A DNA stretch of 64,000 bases from JANQEU01 sp965601455 (GTDB lineage: Bacteria; Bacteroidota; Bacteroidia; Cytophagales; Cyclobacteriaceae): contig OZ271831.1 in the NCBI GenBank assembly GCA_965601455.1, positions 1,860,001 through 1,924,000 of the forward strand, read 5' to 3'. How positions within the stretch are numbered: position 1 is the stretch's first letter; every line of letters begins with the position of its first letter. Positions 35,306-44,774 of the stretch are shown here, piece after piece. Under the pieces are notes generated by a model that was given only the letters and a program-made list of their open reading frames with translations, had not been told where the DNA came from and did no database searches. Position numbers and translations under genes: made by a program.

Positions 35306-36700
35306 TCAAATTAGAGATATACCCAGGAAATTACTTAAGAACACCAATACAAAAAGTAGTGCTAACAAGGCAGGGCATAGATATGAAATAGTGAAACTAA
35401 GGAATGATTGAACCAGACTTCCCCTGTAGCTAGTACTTCCGGTTGCCAGTTCTTCATGGAGGTTTTCTTTACGCCAGACGTAGCTGGCAAATATTACAAT
35501 ACACATACCACCAAGCAGTAAAAAGGTGTCCGCTAAAGACCCTATTAGTGTCTGGAAATCCCCTGATCCTCCAGGTAGTTTAAACCAGTTGCTAAAGAAG
35601 TCTGAAGCGCCAAATCCAAGCATTGTGGGGATGCCGGCAATGAAGATAATGGATGCAACAATGGCAACTGCCTTTTTTCTTTTTGTCCCATATTCGTCGA
35701 CAACATAAGAAACCGGTACTTCTAACAGTGAAACTGTTGAAGTCAACGCTGCAAAGGAGAGAAGAAGAAAAAAGAACCCACCGATAAATGCTCCAAGACT
35801 TGGGCCAAACGTCTCAAACACGCCGGGTAATGTAACAAAGATCAGGGCAGGACCTGCCTGATCGGACTGGACCATACTCATGTCACCTCCATTGTTATAT
35901 GCGACCAATGGAAATATCATAAGACCGGCTATAAATGCTATTCCAACATCTGTAAGCGTAATTAATGCTGAGGAAGTAACGATATTGTCGTTTTTTGATA
36001 AATAGCTTCCATAGGTAATTAGGGCCCCCATACCGAGTGATAGAGAAAAGAAAGCCTGTCGCAGTGCCCCACTGATTGTGACGGCATTTATTTTTGATAA
36101 ATCGGGTACCAGATAAAACGAGATTCCCTCGAAAGCATTAGGGAGAGTAAGAGAGTACCCCACCAGAAACAAAATCATCGTGATAAGTGAGGGCATCAAA
36201 ATTTTGGCAAGCTTCTCAATACCTCCCGACACTCCACGTCCGACCACGTAAGCCGTAACAATCATGAAGATCACGGCATACAGACCAACTTTAGTAATGT
36301 TGGCAGTAAAAGATCCGAAATTCTGGGCAATTTCGAAGTTCCCTGCAACCATTTCAAAGAAATATCCAATTGCCCATCCAGCAATTACATTGTAATAGGA
36401 AAGAATCAAAATGCCGGAAAGAACACCGAGTTTTCCGACTAGATTCCATTTCCTAAAACCTAATGCGTTGAATGCACCTATGGCATTTTTTTGGGTTCTT
36501 CTTCCGATGGCTACTTCGGTGACCATCACGGGGTAACACAGAAGAAAGCAAAAGACAAGGTACATCACGACAAAGGCGGCTCCACCACCCAGTCCCACTT
36601 CAAACGGAAATCTCCAAATGTTACCTAAACCTACAGCTGAGCCTGCTGCTGCTAAAATGAAACCAAGTCTGTTGGAAAAAGCGCCTCTAGATGCTGCCAT
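35306..36700 (-). CDS. Sodium-dependent transporter (NSS/SNF family)
   Basis: A 464-residue LeuT-fold symporter with 11 to 12 membrane helices. The first helix carries the sodium- and substrate-binding signature AAAGSAVGLGNIWRFPFEVGLGGG, followed by VVMYLVFCFLLCYPVMVTEVAIGRR. Members carry amino acids or related solutes into the cell with sodium. The length is close to the short bacterial type such as MhsT (tryptophan) and TnaT. A sodium-coupled carrier fits a marine organism, but the substrate cannot be read. Its promoter is one of the clearest in the window. Confidence 0.93.
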   Translation of the reverse strand: MAASRGAFSNRLGFILAAAGSAVGLGNIWRFPFEVGLGGGAAFVVMYLVFCFLLCYPVMVTEVAIGRRTQKNAIGAFNALGFRKWNLVGKLGVLSGILILSYYNVIAGWAIGYFFEMVAGNFEIAQNFGSFTANITKVGLYAVIFMIVTAYVVGRGVSGGIEKLAKILMPSLITMILFLVGYSLTLPNAFEGISFYLVPDLSKINAVTISGALRQAFFSLSLGMGALITYGSYLSKNDNIVTSSALITLTDVGIAFIAGLMIFPLVAYNNGGDMSMVQSDQAGPALIFVTLPGVFETFGPSLGAFIGGFFFLLLSFAALTSTVSLLEVPVSYVVDEYGTKRKKAVAIVASIIFIAGIPTMLGFGASDFFSNWFKLPGGSGDFQTLIGSLADTFLLLGGMCIVIFASYVWRKENLHEELATGSTSYRGSLVQSFLSFTISYLCPALLALLFVLVFLSNFLGISLI

Positions 36701-36717
36701 AAGTTTAGTTTAAGCGC

Positions 36718-36747
36718 CAAATATAGTAAAATCAAAAGGCGAAACAA
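36718..36747 (-). promoter_or_regulatory. Canonical Bacteroidota promoter of the NSS transporter gene
   Basis: On the minus strand a -33 TTG (36747-36745) is followed by exactly 19 bases and a perfect -7 TATATTTG (36725-36718). The ATG is at 36700, leaving a leader of about 10 bases. Both boxes and the spacing match the Bacteroidota consensus. It shares its region with the end of the 486-residue unknown gene, which stops at 36756. Confidence 0.7.
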
Positions 36748-36755
36748 CTGGATAG

Positions 36756-38216
36756 TTAGTGATCCCCTTGATGTGCCAAATCCTCTTCTTGATCCATTTT
36801 CACGTGATAAGGAAGGCCAAACATGTGTTTTTCGCGTATTAAATCTGTGACTCTTCGTGGCAAATACTTTTCCCAACCCGATTCATCTTTTTTAATCATT
36901 TCCAAAACATCATCAGAGATGATGTGTAGTTGCTCTTTATTGGCCTCACGAATATCTCGGATCTGATCGTTTTCGCGGAAGTACTGATAGAGAGGTTTCA
37001 GGTGTTTGACAGGATTGAAATCCCTGGCCATAGCAAGTTTACCATCTTCCTTAATTGCGGGGTAAACGTAGAGTTTCACGTTGCTACCAAATAAACGACT
37101 AAAAGCTTCAAGTATACCGCCATTTAAGTTGGTGTAGTATTTTTCATCAAATATCCTTTCCAGGTTACCCACACCGACGATCAAACCAATCTTACTTCCT
37201 TTGGTAAATTTTGATAGATAAGCAGCTAGCTTATAATGCTCCTGAAAGTCCGAAATAAGAACAGTCTGGCCCAATGAACAAAGTAGGTCAACTCGGTCCA
37301 GGAAATCAGATTCATCGAACTCACCTTCCAACGTTAGGTCATTTAATGTAAGCTCAGTTAGGGCGACTAACTTGTTGGTATCCACGTCAGACTCTTTTCT
37401 AAATGACCGTAAACCATTAATCATCATATCCACATTGACCAAAGTAACAGGCCTAAAACGCCCTCTAAGAACCAGGATATTTCTTCTATAAAGAGTTTCG
37501 GAGGCTTGAAGCACTTTTCCCTCCGGACCAAACATGGTTGCATGAGTTAAGCCAAGTCTCACCAGCATTAAGCTCATTAACCTATTGTCTACATGGTGAA
37601 AGTCTGGTCCATCGATGTGAAACATGTCAACTTCGTACCGATCAGGGGATAAGTTATCCCTCAGGTCATGGATGATTTCTTCTGCCTCTGAGTTCTTGTA
37701 ACAGGCATGGATAAGATTAACGCCAAGAATGCCTAAGAGCTGTTGTTGCCAAAGTGCGTCGTTATCTTTCAACACAACATGAATGATGCAATTGTTTGGT
37801 GCAGAATTCGGATGTTTTTGAAAACGAATGCCCAGCCAACCGTGTCCCTGGTTTGTTTTCTTATAATTGATCGTTTCAACGGTATTGGCAAAAGCGAAGA
37901 AGTGAGATTTTTTGGCTCGATAGGTCAGGCGTTGGGAGAGAAGTGAATACTCCCGGTTCAGCATTTTGTGCAATTTATCTTCACAAACGTATCGCTCCGA
38001 TTTGCCATAGATTGCATCACTAAATGTCATGTCATAGGCGGACATCGTTTTAGCAATGGTATTTGAGGCTGCTCCCGCTTTAAAAAAATGGGCTGCAACT
38101 TCCTGCCCACCACCGATTTCAGCAATTGTACCGTAGATTTTTTCATCCAGGTTGAGCTGCAATGCCTTTTCCTTTGTGGTAAGAGTCTTAAAGTCTTCGC
38201 CGATTCCCTTGTTCAT
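36756..38216 (-). CDS. Conserved protein of unknown function (486 aa)
   Basis: A 486-residue, soluble-looking protein without signal or membrane segments. It starts KEKALQLNLDEKIYGTIAEIGGGQEVAAHFFKAG. The middle has HGWLGIRFQ, NCIIHVVLKDND and a GVNLIHACYK segment; the C-terminal half repeats an alpha/beta pattern (LVALTELTLNDLTL ... TVLISDFQEHYKLAAYLSKF ... IGLIVGVGNLERIF). I recognise it as a conserved bacterial protein, often misnamed in databases, but I cannot assign a function. A YVYPAIKEDGKL segment and numerous histidines are notable. A terminator-like hairpin upstream separates it from the acyl-CoA dehydrogenase gene. Confidence 0.8.
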   Translation of the reverse strand: MNKGIGEDFKTLTTKEKALQLNLDEKIYGTIAEIGGGQEVAAHFFKAGAASNTIAKTMSAYDMTFSDAIYGKSERYVCEDKLHKMLNREYSLLSQRLTYRAKKSHFFAFANTVETINYKKTNQGHGWLGIRFQKHPNSAPNNCIIHVVLKDNDALWQQQLLGILGVNLIHACYKNSEAEEIIHDLRDNLSPDRYEVDMFHIDGPDFHHVDNRLMSLMLVRLGLTHATMFGPEGKVLQASETLYRRNILVLRGRFRPVTLVNVDMMINGLRSFRKESDVDTNKLVALTELTLNDLTLEGEFDESDFLDRVDLLCSLGQTVLISDFQEHYKLAAYLSKFTKGSKIGLIVGVGNLERIFDEKYYTNLNGGILEAFSRLFGSNVKLYVYPAIKEDGKLAMARDFNPVKHLKPLYQYFRENDQIRDIREANKEQLHIISDDVLEMIKKDESGWEKYLPRRVTDLIREKHMFGLPYHVKMDQEEDLAHQGDH

Positions 38217-38268
38217 ATCCTAAAAATAGGTGCTTTCGTTCTTAATAAAAACTGAAACATCGTCAATA

Positions 38269-38304
38269 AAAAAACCCGGACGAAATCGCCCGGGTATTTT
38301 TATC
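38269..38304 (-). terminator. Rho-independent terminator after the acyl-CoA dehydrogenase gene
   Basis: Arms ACCCGG (38274-38279) and CCGGGT (38290-38295) form a GC-rich stem. The inner CG/CG pairs extend it across one mismatch. On the minus strand a run of seven T follows directly. It lies 16 bases after the acyl-CoA dehydrogenase stop. Confidence 0.75.
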
Positions 38305-38319
38305 GTTTTAAGATTCGGA

Positions 38320-40128
38320 TTACGCATACAACTTGTATGGGAATTCGTTCTTCTCAATCATTATTTGCGCAATGCCTCGTCGAAGATCCTTCATATTCAT
38401 AGGGATACCTTTAGTAAACCTTTTTATACCCATGAGCATCACCTTCAGCTCGTCTCCTGTAGCAAAACTGGAAACGGCTTCTTCACCAGCAGAACGAACC
38501 ACCTGGGTAGCGTGATGCAAGTAGCCTCTTGCAAGGTCAATGTACAATTGATTTGCATCTTCTCCGCTAGTTGAGATCATCTTCTGCGTTCTAAGAATGG
38601 CTGATTCAGCGGCATAAATCTCGATGACCATATCTGCAATGTTCATTAGCACTTCCTGCTCTTTTTCCAATTCTGGTCCGAAAGTTTCGGCTGCTTTACC
38701 CGCCACCATCAGAACTGCCTTCTTAAATCGTTTCACTACTTCCATCTCCTCGGAAAGAGGAGTTGAGAAATCCGGAGTCTCGAAACTTGGTACTCCAGTC
38801 AACTCCTTGGCTACAGCCATTGCGGGTTCCATCAGGTTTAACTCACCTTTCATGGTTCGTTTAAGAAGCATTCCCACTATGAGCATACGGTTAATCTCGT
38901 TGGTACCTTCGTAAATTCTTGTGATTCGGGCATCCCGATAGGCCCTGGCCATCGGAGCTTCTTCGGAAAATCCCATACCTCCATAAACCTGAACGCCTTC
39001 GTCGACAACATAATCCAGCGCTTCTGAACCATGGATTTTTATTATTGCCGCTTCGATGGAAAACTGTTCCAAGCTTTTGAGCTTAGCCTTGCTTGCATCC
39101 ATTCCATCAGCGATCAGTGAATCAATTTTATCATCAATGTTTTGCCCGGCTCTGTAACTAGCTGACTCGACAGCATATGTTTTGATCGCCATTTCTGCCA
39201 GTTTTTGCTGGATAGCACCGAATGAAGAGATCGATACTCCGAACTGCTTTCTTTCGTTAGCGTATTGTGTTGATAGAGTGGCAATCTGTTTGTTTCCACC
39301 AATCACTCCGCATCCCAACTTAATTCTACCTACGTTGAGTACATTCACCGCGATCTTAAACCCATTCTCTCTTTCAGAAAGCATGTTTTCCACAGGTACT
39401 TTGCAGTCGTTGAAAAATACCTGACGAGTAGAAGAGCCTTTAATACCCAGCTTTCTTTCCTCATCGTTCATGGTTATTCCGCCAAAAGACTTTTCTACTA
39501 AGAAAGCGGTTAAGTTCTTGTCATCATCGATCTTGGCGAAAACAATAAAAAGATCTGCAAATCCAGCGTTACTGATCCACATCTTTTGCCCATTAATAAG
39601 GTAATGTTTTCCATCCTCGGTTAGCTTGGCCTTCGTTTTTCCGGAATTGGCATCGCTACCAGCATCCGGTTCAGTAAGGCAGTAACTAGCTTTCCATTCC
39701 CCAGTAGCAAGTTTTGGTAGATACTTATTCTTTTGTTCTTCCGTACCGTAATAAAGGATTGGTAATGTTCCTATCCCAGTATGTGCGCCGTATGCAGTTG
39801 AGAAAGAACCTGAGCTGGCGACAACATCCGCAATAAGCATGCTGGTGTTGAAATTCATACCAAGCCCTCCGTATTCTTCCGGTACAGCGACTCCAAGTAA
39901 ACCTAAATCACCTGCTTTTTCCATCAGGGAAGCCATTAGGCCTTCTTCTAATGAATCGATCCGATCCCTGTTGGGTTCAATTTCTTTATCTATAAAGTCT
40001 TGAGTGGCCGCGGCCATCATTTTCTGTTCTTCAGAAAATTCTTCCGGTATGAAGATATCTTGTGGTTCTGTTTCCTTGATAAGGAATTCACCCCCCTTAA
40101 TTGTTTGTTTGTTTTCGACTGCCAACAT
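38320..40128 (-). CDS. Acyl-CoA dehydrogenase (long form)
   Basis: A 602-residue FAD enzyme that introduces the first double bond in beta-oxidation. Conserved parts are VPEEYGGLGMNFNTSM, ASYCLTEPDAGSDANSG (acyl-CoA binding), GQKMWISNAGFADLFIVF, and QVYGGMGFSEEAPMARAYRDARITRIYEGTNEINR, whose glutamate in YEGTNE is the catalytic base. At about 600 residues it has a C-terminal helical extension like very-long-chain dehydrogenases. There is no beta-oxidation partner next door. Upstream, a repeated palindromic element probably carries its regulator. A terminator follows. Confidence 0.93.
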   Translation of the reverse strand: MLAVENKQTIKGGEFLIKETEPQDIFIPEEFSEEQKMMAAATQDFIDKEIEPNRDRIDSLEEGLMASLMEKAGDLGLLGVAVPEEYGGLGMNFNTSMLIADVVASSGSFSTAYGAHTGIGTLPILYYGTEEQKNKYLPKLATGEWKASYCLTEPDAGSDANSGKTKAKLTEDGKHYLINGQKMWISNAGFADLFIVFAKIDDDKNLTAFLVEKSFGGITMNDEERKLGIKGSSTRQVFFNDCKVPVENMLSERENGFKIAVNVLNVGRIKLGCGVIGGNKQIATLSTQYANERKQFGVSISSFGAIQQKLAEMAIKTYAVESASYRAGQNIDDKIDSLIADGMDASKAKLKSLEQFSIEAAIIKIHGSEALDYVVDEGVQVYGGMGFSEEAPMARAYRDARITRIYEGTNEINRMLIVGMLLKRTMKGELNLMEPAMAVAKELTGVPSFETPDFSTPLSEEMEVVKRFKKAVLMVAGKAAETFGPELEKEQEVLMNIADMVIEIYAAESAILRTQKMISTSGEDANQLYIDLARGYLHHATQVVRSAGEEAVSSFATGDELKVMLMGIKRFTKGIPMNMKDLRRGIAQIMIEKNEFPYKLYA

Positions 40129-40150
40129 AATGAATTAATTAAAAATACTC

Positions 40151-40213
40151 TGCATGCATACTATTTTACATTCACGAATTTAAACATATTTTGTTATGCA
40201 TGCATACTATTTT
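40151..40213. repeat. 17-bp direct repeat with palindromic core, divergent control region
   Basis: TGCATGCATACTATTTT occurs perfectly at 40151-40167 and 40197-40213, 46 bases apart. The core TGCATGCA is palindromic; in the second copy the palindrome extends to 12 bases (TATGCATGCATA, 40195-40206). The pair lies between the acyl-CoA dehydrogenase ATG (40128) and the divergent DUF2141 start (40244). Two operator sites for one dimeric regulator are likely; the regulator is unknown. Confidence 0.55.
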
Positions 40214-40243
40214 TGAAAAAAAATTCTTTCTTACTTTGTGAGC

Positions 40244-40639
40244 ATGTTGATACTCATTCTAACCCTAATATTGAGTCTGGTACAGAACCCAACTCACGAG
40301 TTAACCATAAACATTTCTTCACCACATGAGGGAGGAAGCATGATGGTTGGGGTATTTGATAATGAGGAAGATTTTCTTGAAAGGCCAGTAATAAATAAAA
40401 GTGCTTTATTCAAGTCAGGAACAATAACCGTTAAACTGCTATTACCCCCTGGAGAGTATGGAATAAGCGTTTATCAGGATCTAAACGGAGACAATCAGCT
40501 AAACACAAATTTCCTGGGAATACCTAATGAGCCTTACGGCTTTGGAAACAATGCAAGAGGCACCATGGGGCCAGCCCATTTCGAAGATTGTACCGTTCTT
40601 ATGGATGGTCCGAAGAAAATGGATATCGAAGTACGGTAA
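40244..40639 (+). CDS. DUF2141 family secreted protein
   Basis: A 131-residue protein with a short signal segment (LILILTLILSLVQ) and a DUF2141 domain. The family pattern is clear: GGSMMVGVFDNEEDF, TVKLLLPPGEYGISVYQDLNGDNQLNTNFLGIPNEPYGFGNNARG, and a closing APHFEDC-like PAHFEDCTV. Function is unknown for the family; it is a small beta-sandwich found in the envelope. The ATG at 40244 is preferred over a GTG two codons upstream. It shares its upstream region with the acyl-CoA dehydrogenase gene and abuts smc tail to tail. Confidence 0.87.
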   Translation: MLILILTLILSLVQNPTHELTINISSPHEGGSMMVGVFDNEEDFLERPVINKSALFKSGTITVKLLLPPGEYGISVYQDLNGDNQLNTNFLGIPNEPYGFGNNARGTMGPAHFEDCTVLMDGPKKMDIEVR

Positions 40640-43600
40640 CTAGGCTAGTTCTCTTAAATCCACAGGAACAACTCTCGATATTCCTTGTTCGATCATAGTA
40701 ATGCCGTAAACGATGTCGGTGGAAGCCATAGTCCTTTTGTTGTGCGTTACGATGATGAACTGAGAATCTTTCGAGAACTCCCTTATAATCTGATTGAATT
40801 TATCGATGTTGGCATCGTCCAATGGTGCATCTACTTCATCGAAAATACAGAAGGGGGCAGGTTTAATGAGGTAGATGGCGAAAAGGAGAGAAGTAGCCGT
40901 TAATGTCTTCTCACCACCAGATAGCTGATTGATACTAAGTGGCCGTTTTCCTTTTGGTTTCGCAGTAATCTCAATAGGTGATTCCAGGGGGTTTTCGGGA
41001 TCTGTCAAGAACAGGTCACAATCATCTTCATGAGTAAATAGGGTTCGAAATACCTTAATGAAATTCTCTTTGATTTGTTCAAAAGCCGTTTGAAAGGTAT
41101 CCTTAGCAACCGTATCTATTTCACTTATTGTTGTGAGTAAGGACTCTTTAGCTTTCAGAAGGTCATCCTTTTGACTCGAAATGAAGTCATGTCTTTCTTT
41201 TATTTCATCAAATGCTTCCATCGCCATTGGGTTAATGGGGCCAATGGATTCCATCCTATTCTTTAGTTTGTTAACTTTTTCTTCCAGTTCTTCTTCCGAG
41301 ATTTCCTTCTGCGATTCAAGTACGGAGTCATCCAACTGATCAAAATCAACATTGAATTCAACTGAGAGCCTTTCTTTTACTGAAGTGAGGGAAAGCTTTA
41401 CCTCATTGAGTTTATTCGACCATTCCATCAGAATCTGATCAATGGTCTCTCTCTGCCTTTGAGTTTCTCTTATTTCTTTTTCCTCCTTATCTATGGACCC
41501 TCGTGTTGTGTAGTATTCTTTTTCGGCTTCATTAACACCAACTTCTATGGACTCCTTTTCATCATACATACTAATGAGTTCGTCGTCGTTTTCTACAGTT
41601 TTTCGAGCCAATTCATTCGAGTCTTTTTCTGTTTGGTGTAGTTGCTCGGAATTCTTTTCGATCCTTTGCCTGCTTTGTTCAAAAGATTCCTGCTTGTATG
41701 AAATCTCTTGCTCAAGGCTATTTAGGGTATTTTGTTTCTGATGAAAAAGTACGTTTGCCTTATTATAGGTCTCGGTCTTTTCTGATAGTCGCTTAATTAG
41801 CAACTCCATTGATTCCCGATGTTCTTTTACTTGTTCCTCAGCTGCCTGAAATCCAGCCTTTTCTTTATCCAATTCAGGAGAAATAGATTCCAGATCTTTA
41901 TTCAAATGTATGATTTGATCCTTAATATCCGATTGCCTGGTCGTGGAGTTGGAAATCATCTCATTAAACTGATCCCGCTTGCTCTCCAGGGAGGCTAATG
42001 ATTCGTTTATACTGCTGATCTCCTCCCGGATATTCTCTAGTTCGATGGTCTTAATCTCCTTTTTCTTCAGCTCAAGCTCTGTCGAATGCGTGTCTAGTTT
42101 CGTCTGTAATCTATTTTGGTCTGATTCAAGTTTTTTGATCTCATTTCCAAGTTTTTCCAGGTTCTTAACCCTTCCAATTCTCTTTCCTTCAAAAAGTCCG
42201 ACTGAGCCACCGGAAATAGAGAACTTTCTTAAAATAGTGGTGCCTGATTTCTCCAGCAGTACATGATCATCTGATAAACCGGCAAGCTCTTCACCTTCAT
42301 AAATGAAGACATTGCCAAGCAGGAATTTGACTATTGGTTCATAATTTGGATCAAAATCAATTAATTCCAGTGCTGACTGACAGTCCTTCGGTTTTTCAGT
42401 GGGAGGGAAGGTTTTAGAATTGATCTCTTTTCGGATAAAGAAATTTGCTTTTCCCTGACCAGACTCATTGAGTAGGTTAATTGCTTTTATCGCCTGTTGT
42501 CGGTCTTCAACCACAAAATAGCTTAGAACACTTTCCAGATAATTTTCGATACAAATTCTAAAGTCCTCGGGACAACTAATTATATCTGAAACAAGTGGAA
42601 TATTCTCCCATCCATCTGAAGTCTTCAGGAACCGAATTGCCTCAGGAAAACCTTCAAGATTGTCGACCATTGACTTGGTTAGGTTGAATTCATTCTGGTT
42701 TGAATCTAACTTCCTGTTTGTTTTTTGAAGTTCTTCCCGGGATGTTTCAATGGTATCCTGAAGTTTTAGGATATGTTCATCCACCTTATCCTGCTCCAGT
42801 TTAAGAGTTTCAAATTGTTTTTGAAAGGCTCCTTTTGCTTCCTGAAACTCGGCAATTTTTACTTTGAATTGATCCAGACTGGAAGTATGTTCCGTACTAT
42901 CCTTTCCAGATTTTTCCAGTTCATTTTTTAATGACTCAAGCTGTATTTTCTTGATTTCAATGTCTTTGGTGTGTCTAAATACGGATTCCCTTTGCTCGGA
43001 AAACTTGCGATTCAATTCATCAAGCTCCCTCTGAGCGTTATTGTTTGTCTCTTTTTGAGACTCATATTCTTCCCTGAAAACACCTAATGATTTCTCAGCC
43101 TGACCCAGTTCTTTTTCGGCTTCGACCTTCGATCCTTCAAGTCCTTTTATTGCAAATGCGGATCTTTCATTGCTTTGCTTATCCAGCTTAATTTGTTCCT
43201 TAAGCGCATCAATTCGGTCATCAAGAAATCTTTTTCTCTCATTTTTAATCTTCTTCTCACTTTCGTATTGACGTATTTTGTTAACGTGATCATTGAGCGT
43301 TTTCTGTCGACTTGATAACAGATTTTCTCTTTCGACAAGCTTTTTCTTTTGGGCTTCCAGATCTGCTTCACGTTTTACTGTTTCGGCCTGAAGCTTTCCT
43401 TTTCTATCAGTGTGGTTCTGGATTTCATTTTCTATGTTTTTCTGAATCTCCAGTTGGGTATTTGCTGTAATCTTTGCAAGTGCAATGCTTGAAGCCTTAT
43501 AATCTTCCTTTATCTCGTAGTATCTTTTTGCCTGACGAGCTTGTCTTTCCAGAGACTTCAAGTTTTTTTCGATTTCAAACAGTAGATCTTCAACTCGATC

Positions 43601-44164
43601 AAGGTCCGCGTCAGTATCTTCAAGTTTTTTCAACGTTTCTTTCTTACGGATTTTAAACTTTGCAATACCCGCAGCTTCTTCAAAAAGTGTTCTCCTGCTG
43701 TTGTCTTTATCATTCAGAAGATCGTCGACCATCTTTAATTCAATGATGGCATAGCTATTAGAGGCTATACCTGTATCCAGAAATAAATTGGTGATGTCTT
43801 TTCTTCTACAGGTAACACCATTTAGCATGTACTCACTATCTCCGGAACGGAAGTACTTTCGTGTGATTGTAACCTGACTATATTCGGTAGGGATAAGGTT
43901 CTTTGTATTGTTGAAGGTTAGTGAAACTTCAGCGAGCTGAGTTGGTTTTCTTTTCTTCGTTCCATTGAAGATTATGTTTTCCATCTTCTCGGAGCGCAGC
44001 ACCCTTGTTTTGGTTTCTCCCAACACCCATCTAATGGCATCAACTACATTAGATTTCCCGCAACCATTAGGGCCAACGATGCCTGTGATTCCCTCATCAA
44101 AATTAATGGTGACCTTGTCGGCAAAACTTTTGAATCCCTTTATTTCAAGACGGGTTAACTGCAT
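40640..44164 (-). CDS. smc: Chromosome segregation protein SMC
   Basis: A 1174-residue SMC ATPase, the core of the condensin that compacts and separates chromosomes. The head is split between the two ends: Walker A (GIVGPNGCGKSNVVDAIRW) near residue 32, and the signature plus Walker B (NQLSGGEKTLTATSLLFAIYL, then FCIFDEVDAPLDDAN) near the C-terminus. Two long antiparallel coiled coils flank a hinge near residues 520-660. The full length and architecture are normal. It is encoded alone: no ScpA, ScpB or FtsY is adjacent. A Bacteroidota -7 element lies upstream. Confidence 0.97.
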   Translation of the reverse strand: MQLTRLEIKGFKSFADKVTINFDEGITGIVGPNGCGKSNVVDAIRWVLGETKTRVLRSEKMENIIFNGTKKRKPTQLAEVSLTFNNTKNLIPTEYSQVTITRKYFRSGDSEYMLNGVTCRRKDITNLFLDTGIASNSYAIIELKMVDDLLNDKDNSRRTLFEEAAGIAKFKIRKKETLKKLEDTDADLDRVEDLLFEIEKNLKSLERQARQAKRYYEIKEDYKASSIALAKITANTQLEIQKNIENEIQNHTDRKGKLQAETVKREADLEAQKKKLVERENLLSSRQKTLNDHVNKIRQYESEKKIKNERKRFLDDRIDALKEQIKLDKQSNERSAFAIKGLEGSKVEAEKELGQAEKSLGVFREEYESQKETNNNAQRELDELNRKFSEQRESVFRHTKDIEIKKIQLESLKNELEKSGKDSTEHTSSLDQFKVKIAEFQEAKGAFQKQFETLKLEQDKVDEHILKLQDTIETSREELQKTNRKLDSNQNEFNLTKSMVDNLEGFPEAIRFLKTSDGWENIPLVSDIISCPEDFRICIENYLESVLSYFVVEDRQQAIKAINLLNESGQGKANFFIRKEINSKTFPPTEKPKDCQSALELIDFDPNYEPIVKFLLGNVFIYEGEELAGLSDDHVLLEKSGTTILRKFSISGGSVGLFEGKRIGRVKNLEKLGNEIKKLESDQNRLQTKLDTHSTELELKKKEIKTIELENIREEISSINESLASLESKRDQFNEMISNSTTRQSDIKDQIIHLNKDLESISPELDKEKAGFQAAEEQVKEHRESMELLIKRLSEKTETYNKANVLFHQKQNTLNSLEQEISYKQESFEQSRQRIEKNSEQLHQTEKDSNELARKTVENDDELISMYDEKESIEVGVNEAEKEYYTTRGSIDKEEKEIRETQRQRETIDQILMEWSNKLNEVKLSLTSVKERLSVEFNVDFDQLDDSVLESQKEISEEELEEKVNKLKNRMESIGPINPMAMEAFDEIKERHDFISSQKDDLLKAKESLLTTISEIDTVAKDTFQTAFEQIKENFIKVFRTLFTHEDDCDLFLTDPENPLESPIEITAKPKGKRPLSINQLSGGEKTLTATSLLFAIYLIKPAPFCIFDEVDAPLDDANIDKFNQIIREFSKDSQFIIVTHNKRTMASTDIVYGITMIEQGISRVVPVDLRELA

Positions 44165-44199
44165 GAAGATTTATGAAATTTCGGCATGATAGAAGCGAG

Positions 44200-44207
44200 C
44201 AAATATA
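44200..44207 (-). promoter_or_regulatory. Bacteroidota-type -7 element for smc
   Basis: TATATTTG on the minus strand matches the TAnnTTTG consensus exactly. It lies 36 bases before the smc ATG at 44164. No good -33 TTG is seen at the proper spacing. Confidence 0.5.
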
Positions 44208-44245
44208 TCTTAAACAAAATTTAATTTTATACTTTTGATTTGTCA

Positions 44246-44773
44246 ATGGATAACATTCAATTCTGGATATATGTGATTTTTGCGGTGATCTATTTTCTGA
44301 GTAGATCACTGAGGAAGAAACCTGCTGAAAATCAACAAAAAAGACCTCGTTCACCCCTTGAAACTGACGAGGGGCCAAGGAGACAACCTGCTTCTTTTGA
44401 GGAATTGCTCGAAGAAATAACTGGTAGACAAACACTAAAGGAACCTCCAAGGGAAGTTGAGGAAGAAGAATCATTCACACCAGTGACTCCAAAGAAAAAG
44501 GAACCGGCACCTCCACCTTTCGATGAGGGACGAACTAGAAGGTTTTCGGATGAAGAAAGCCGCAGGATATACGAAGAATCCATTAAGAATGCAGAGGGCT
44601 TTGATCTGGATTATAAGCCGGATGCAAAGTTCGCCAGTCGAAAAGTTCTACGAGCAACTGCGGAAGAAGAGGAGGTAAATGAATTTGCTTCCGAAATTCG
44701 ATCGACCCTTCAAAACCCGGAATCTGCAAAGAAGGCGATAATTCTAGCAGAAATTATTAACCGGAAATACTAG
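44246..44773 (+). CDS. Membrane-anchored acidic protein of unknown function
   Basis: A 175-residue protein anchored by an N-terminal helix (IQFWIYVIFAVIYFLSR) with the rest predicted to face the cytoplasm. The soluble part is disordered in character: rich in Pro, Glu, Arg and Lys. A short helix near the end carries SEIRSTLQNPESAKKAIILAEIINRKY, a pattern I have seen in small Bacteroidota membrane proteins; the helix may dock a partner. The ATG at 44246 is preferred to the TTG two codons before. It diverges from smc, sharing an 81-base gap, and is convergent with the HAD gene. Confidence 0.75.
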   Translation: MDNIQFWIYVIFAVIYFLSRSLRKKPAENQQKRPRSPLETDEGPRRQPASFEELLEEITGRQTLKEPPREVEEEESFTPVTPKKKEPAPPPFDEGRTRRFSDEESRRIYEESIKNAEGFDLDYKPDAKFASRKVLRATAEEEEVNEFASEIRSTLQNPESAKKAIILAEIINRKY

Positions 44774-44774
44774 T

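Noticed and set aside
38230..38574. 114-residue plus-strand frame across the terminator
   Set aside because: It runs through the terminator hairpin and into the acyl-CoA dehydrogenase gene on the other strand.
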